From: Vulcanimicrobiota bacterium
Lineage (GTDB): Bacteria; Vulcanimicrobiota; Vulcanimicrobiia; Vulcanimicrobiales; Vulcanimicrobiaceae
Length of the DNA: 6,652 bases
Assembly: GCA_030043675.1 (NCBI GenBank)
Contig: JASHXG010000084.1
Coordinates: forward strand, 1 to 6,652
Reading direction: 5' to 3'
Part shown: in pieces, positions 5,080-6,652 of the stretch
Position numbering within the stretch: position 1 is the first letter of the stretch
Layout of the letters: every line of letters starts with the position of its first letter
The notes under the pieces: model-generated
Databases searched by the model: none
Told to the model about the DNA's origin: nothing
The model's input: the letters and a program-made list of their open reading frames with translations, nothing else
Made by a program: the position numbers and the translations under genes

Positions 5080-6014
5080 GCGTCAAAGCGCAATTCCCGG
5101 AGGAGCAAGCCGTCGACGGCAGCTTCAAACGACAGGAAGACGCGTTCAACGATTGGGTGACGGCCGATGGCAGGTCCCAGTATCCGTCCCAAGCGGGGCG
5201 CTACCATCTCTACGTTTCGTTGGCGTGCCCGTGGGCAAGCCGTATAGTCATCCTGCGCAAACTCAAAGGCTTGGAAGAGGCAGTCGGGATGACGGTCGTG
5301 GATCCGATTCGCGACGAGCGGGGCTGGCGCTTCACCGCGGAGGAACCGGATCCGATCAACGGCTGGGCCTTCCTCAGCGAGGCATATTTCGCCAGCGATC
5401 CGGGGTACGACGCTCGCATCACCGTGCCGATCCTGTGGGATAAAGAGCGCCGGCGCATCGTCAGCAACAACGACGACAACCTCATGCGCATGTTCGGAAA
5501 AGAGTTCGATGCATACGCCCGCAATCCGGAGCTCGATCTCTATCCGCGCGAGCTCCGTGCCGAGATCGATCAGCTCAACGGCCGGCTCTACGAAACCTTC
5601 AACAACGGCGTCTATCGCGCCGGCTTTGCTACCACGCAAGCCGCCTACGAGCGCGCTGCCTACGGCGTCTTCGAAACCCTCGACGCGATGGAAGAGCGCC
5701 TTGCAAACCGTCGCTATCTTTTCGGCCCGAAGCCGCTCGAAAGCGATTGGCGGTTCTTCGTAACGCTGGTTCGGTTTGATCCGGTCTACTACGGCCACTT
5801 CAAGTGCAACCTGCGCCGGATCGTCGATTACAAGAATCTCTACGGCTATCTGCGCGACCTCTACCAGATCGACGGCATCGCCGAAACGGTCAACTTCGAC
5901 CAGATCAAGCGCCACTATTACGTGACCCACGACGATATCAACCCGACCCGGATCGTGCCGATCGGCCCCCTGCAGGACCTCAACTCGCCCCACGGCCGAG
6001 AGCGGCTGACCTAG
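5076..6014 (+). CDS. Xi-class GST / glutathionyl-hydroquinone reductase family
   Basis: A 312-residue cytoplasmic protein of the YqjG/PcpF/ECM4 family. These enzymes reduce glutathionyl-hydroquinones using a catalytic cysteine and a second thiol. Family marks seen: catalytic C51 in SLACPWASR, GVYRAGFATTQAAYE (178-192), the helical domain with YLFG...LESDWRFFVTLVRFDPVYYGHFKCNLRRI (about 214-249), and the C-terminal HYY...INPTRIVPIGP (280-298). The length is close to E. coli YqjG (328). Two positions differ from the usual form: CPWAHR is CPWASR, and the SNESSEIIRM loop that holds the glutathione gamma-glutamyl group is SNNDDNLMRM (130-139). The partner thiol may therefore not be glutathione; this is inference. 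The GTG start at 5076 overlaps the msrB stop by 4 nt (GTGA), so expression is probably coupled to msrB in a redox-repair operon. Confidence 0.93.
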   Translation: MSVKAQFPEEQAVDGSFKRQEDAFNDWVTADGRSQYPSQAGRYHLYVSLACPWASRIVILRKLKGLEEAVGMTVVDPIRDERGWRFTAEEPDPINGWAFLSEAYFASDPGYDARITVPILWDKERRRIVSNNDDNLMRMFGKEFDAYARNPELDLYPRELRAEIDQLNGRLYETFNNGVYRAGFATTQAAYERAAYGVFETLDAMEERLANRRYLFGPKPLESDWRFFVTLVRFDPVYYGHFKCNLRRIVDYKNLYGYLRDLYQIDGIAETVNFDQIKRHYYVTHDDINPTRIVPIGPLQDLNSPHGRERLT

Positions 6015-6036
6015 TCTCGCCTGGCGGCACTTCAAG

Positions 6037-6054
6037 CAAGCCGTAACCGGCTTG
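6037..6054. repeat. Small inverted repeat upstream of the SOS promoter
   Basis: CAAGCCG (6037-6043) pairs perfectly with CGGCTTG (6048-6054) around TAAC. No T run follows. It overlaps the first bases of the -35 element at 6052, so it might be a weak end signal for the preceding operon or part of the promoter region. Confidence 0.4.
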
Positions 6055-6081
6055 ACAATCGAACATATGTTCGATTAGGAT
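6052..6081 (+). promoter_or_regulatory. Sigma-70 promoter of the imuA-like gene
   Basis: TTGACA (6052-6057) is a perfect -35 box, and TAGGAT (6076-6081) a good -10 at an 18-bp spacing. The start codon at 6091 begins 9 nt after the -10, so transcription should start at or within a few bases of the ATG, giving a leaderless mRNA. The spacer is filled by the LexA-type operator. Confidence 0.8.
6057..6076. promoter_or_regulatory. LexA (SOS) box, Gram-positive type
   Basis: AATCGAACATATGTTCGATT is a perfect 20-bp palindrome. Its core CGAACATATGTTCG (6060-6073) matches in full the consensus CGAACRNRYGTTCG known for LexA of Firmicutes and related phyla. It covers the whole promoter spacer and touches both hexamers, so bound repressor would block RNA polymerase directly. 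DNA damage should therefore induce the gene downstream. The motif is seen directly; LexA as the binder is inferred. Confidence 0.88.
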
Positions 6082-6090
6082 GAATCTCCC

Positions 6091-6652
6091 ATGGTGCCGG
6101 CGGTTGTTCAAGCTTGTGATCGGCAGAGGGCTTTCGAGGCCCTCAAAGCCGAGCTGAGCGCCAAGGGGAGCCTCGTTCCACCCCCGGTCGAGGGGTTGAT
6201 TGCCACCGCCATTCCGGAGCTGGACCGTCTACTGGGCGGCGGCTTCCCGCCGGGAGTCGTGGCGACGCTGGAAGGGGAGACGGGGCGCTGGAGTCTGGCC
6301 GCTCGGCTGATCGCGCGGATGACGCGCCGGAGCCTGGCGGCGATCCTCGACGATGGTACCCTCTACCCGCCGAGCCTCGCGCGCGCCGGAGCGCGGCTCG
6401 AGCGGATTTTGGTGGTTCCCGCCCGGACGCCGCTGGGAATCGCGCGCGCGGCCGACATCCTGCTGCGCTCGCGCATCTGCCGATTGATTCTCATGCCGGC
6501 CGTCGCGCTGCGCGATTCCGTGTGGGCACGATTGGCGAAGCTGGCGCATCACAGCGGTGCGCTCGTCATCGTTATGACAGTGCGCGCGAGCGCTGCGCTT
6601 GCTGCGGCGGCAGGAGTGCGGCTGCATTGCGCGCTCGAGCGCGTCGTCGTGA
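6091..6652 (+). CDS. imuA: ImuA-like RecA-related protein of an SOS mutagenesis cassette (partial, 3' end off window)
   Basis: The frame is open from the ATG at 6091 to the window end, giving 187 residues with no stop. Residues 37-60 (IATAIPELDRLLGGGFPPGVVATL) match the start of the RecA ATPase core (TGSLSLD...LGxGGxPxGRIVEI). Where RecA has the Walker A loop GPESSGKT, this protein reads EGETGRWS (61-68), without the lysine, so it probably cannot bind ATP normally. Later segments (LAAILDDGTLYPPSLARAGA, RLILMPAVALRDS, ALVIVMTVRASA) keep the spacing of RecA-type beta strands. This fits ImuA (SulA2/RecA-like), which acts with the polymerase-like ImuB and DnaE2 in translesion synthesis. The ATG is chosen because it directly follows the SOS promoter and no ribosome site is needed in a leaderless message. 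An upstream ATG at 6080 is in another frame that ends soon. Confidence in the exact subfamily is moderate; a different RecA paralogue is the main alternative. Confidence 0.78.
   Translation, partial: MVPAVVQACDRQRAFEALKAELSAKGSLVPPPVEGLIATAIPELDRLLGGGFPPGVVATLEGETGRWSLAARLIARMTRRSLAAILDDGTLYPPSLARAGARLERILVVPARTPLGIARAADILLRSRICRLILMPAVALRDSVWARLAKLAHHSGALVIVMTVRASAALAAAAGVRLHCALERVVV

Noticed and set aside
4944..6035. 363-codon open frame on the minus strand
   Set aside because: It lies fully opposite msrB and the Xi-class transferase gene, whose motifs are clear. Its composition (E/V/A/I-rich, no domain) is that of a GC-rich shadow.

Overview
This is a chromosomal window from a GC-rich bacterium, laid out as compact single genes and short operons on both strands. 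Three points bear on taxonomy. The LexA-type box is of the Gram-positive kind (CGAAC-N4-GTTCG). There are a lipoprotein, a secreted Gly/Tyr/Trp-rich protein and a glutathionyl-hydroquinone-reductase-like enzyme. Two genes have a promoter so close to the start codon that the mRNA may be leaderless. Together these suggest a deep-branching uncultured phylum; Candidatus Eremiobacterota (WPS-2) is my best guess, but it rests on general impression and is low confidence.

Left part (1-2636), a tRNA region with accessory genes. A 33-nt copy of the 5' half of tRNA-Tyr (92-124) lies 610 bp upstream of the intact tRNA-Tyr(GTA) (702-786). Between them are a small two-helix membrane protein and an overlapping frame that encodes a third membrane helix but has no start codon, which looks like a decayed or frameshifted gene. 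tRNA-Gly(TCC) follows tRNA-Tyr after 5 nt. A stand-alone 5'-3' exonuclease (FEN fold) is encoded convergently on the minus strand, its stop 2 nt from the tRNA-Gly CCA end. Divergent from it is a 109-aa zinc-ribbon protein of unknown function, followed by tandem hairpins, the last a good intrinsic terminator. A 60-aa zinc-binding mini-protein and tRNA-Thr(GGT) come next. Tyr-Gly-Thr is a common bacterial tRNA order, so the protein genes between Gly and Thr may have been inserted into an older cluster.

Middle part (2637-4605), envelope genes: a 149-aa lipoprotein, a convergent DoxX-family membrane protein, a secreted protein with a small beta-rich domain and a long Gly/Tyr/Trp tail behind a perfect TATAAT box, and a convergent 62-aa two-helix membrane protein. 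A perfect 10-bp hairpin lies between the last two.

Right part (4672-6652), stress and repair: msrB (methionine-R-sulfoxide reductase) and a Xi-class glutathione S-transferase / glutathionyl-hydroquinone reductase overlap by GTGA and form a redox-repair operon. Next comes a promoter with a perfect 20-bp palindrome containing a LexA box in its spacer, driving a RecA-like ImuA-type protein that has lost the Walker A lysine and runs off the window. In other bacteria this gene heads the SOS mutagenesis cassette imuA-imuB-dnaE2, so those genes are expected just downstream. No CRISPR array, transposase, or clearly new multi-gene system is visible; the most unusual items are the tRNA-Tyr fragment with its broken membrane ORFs, and the SOS promoter with its degenerate RecA paralogue.
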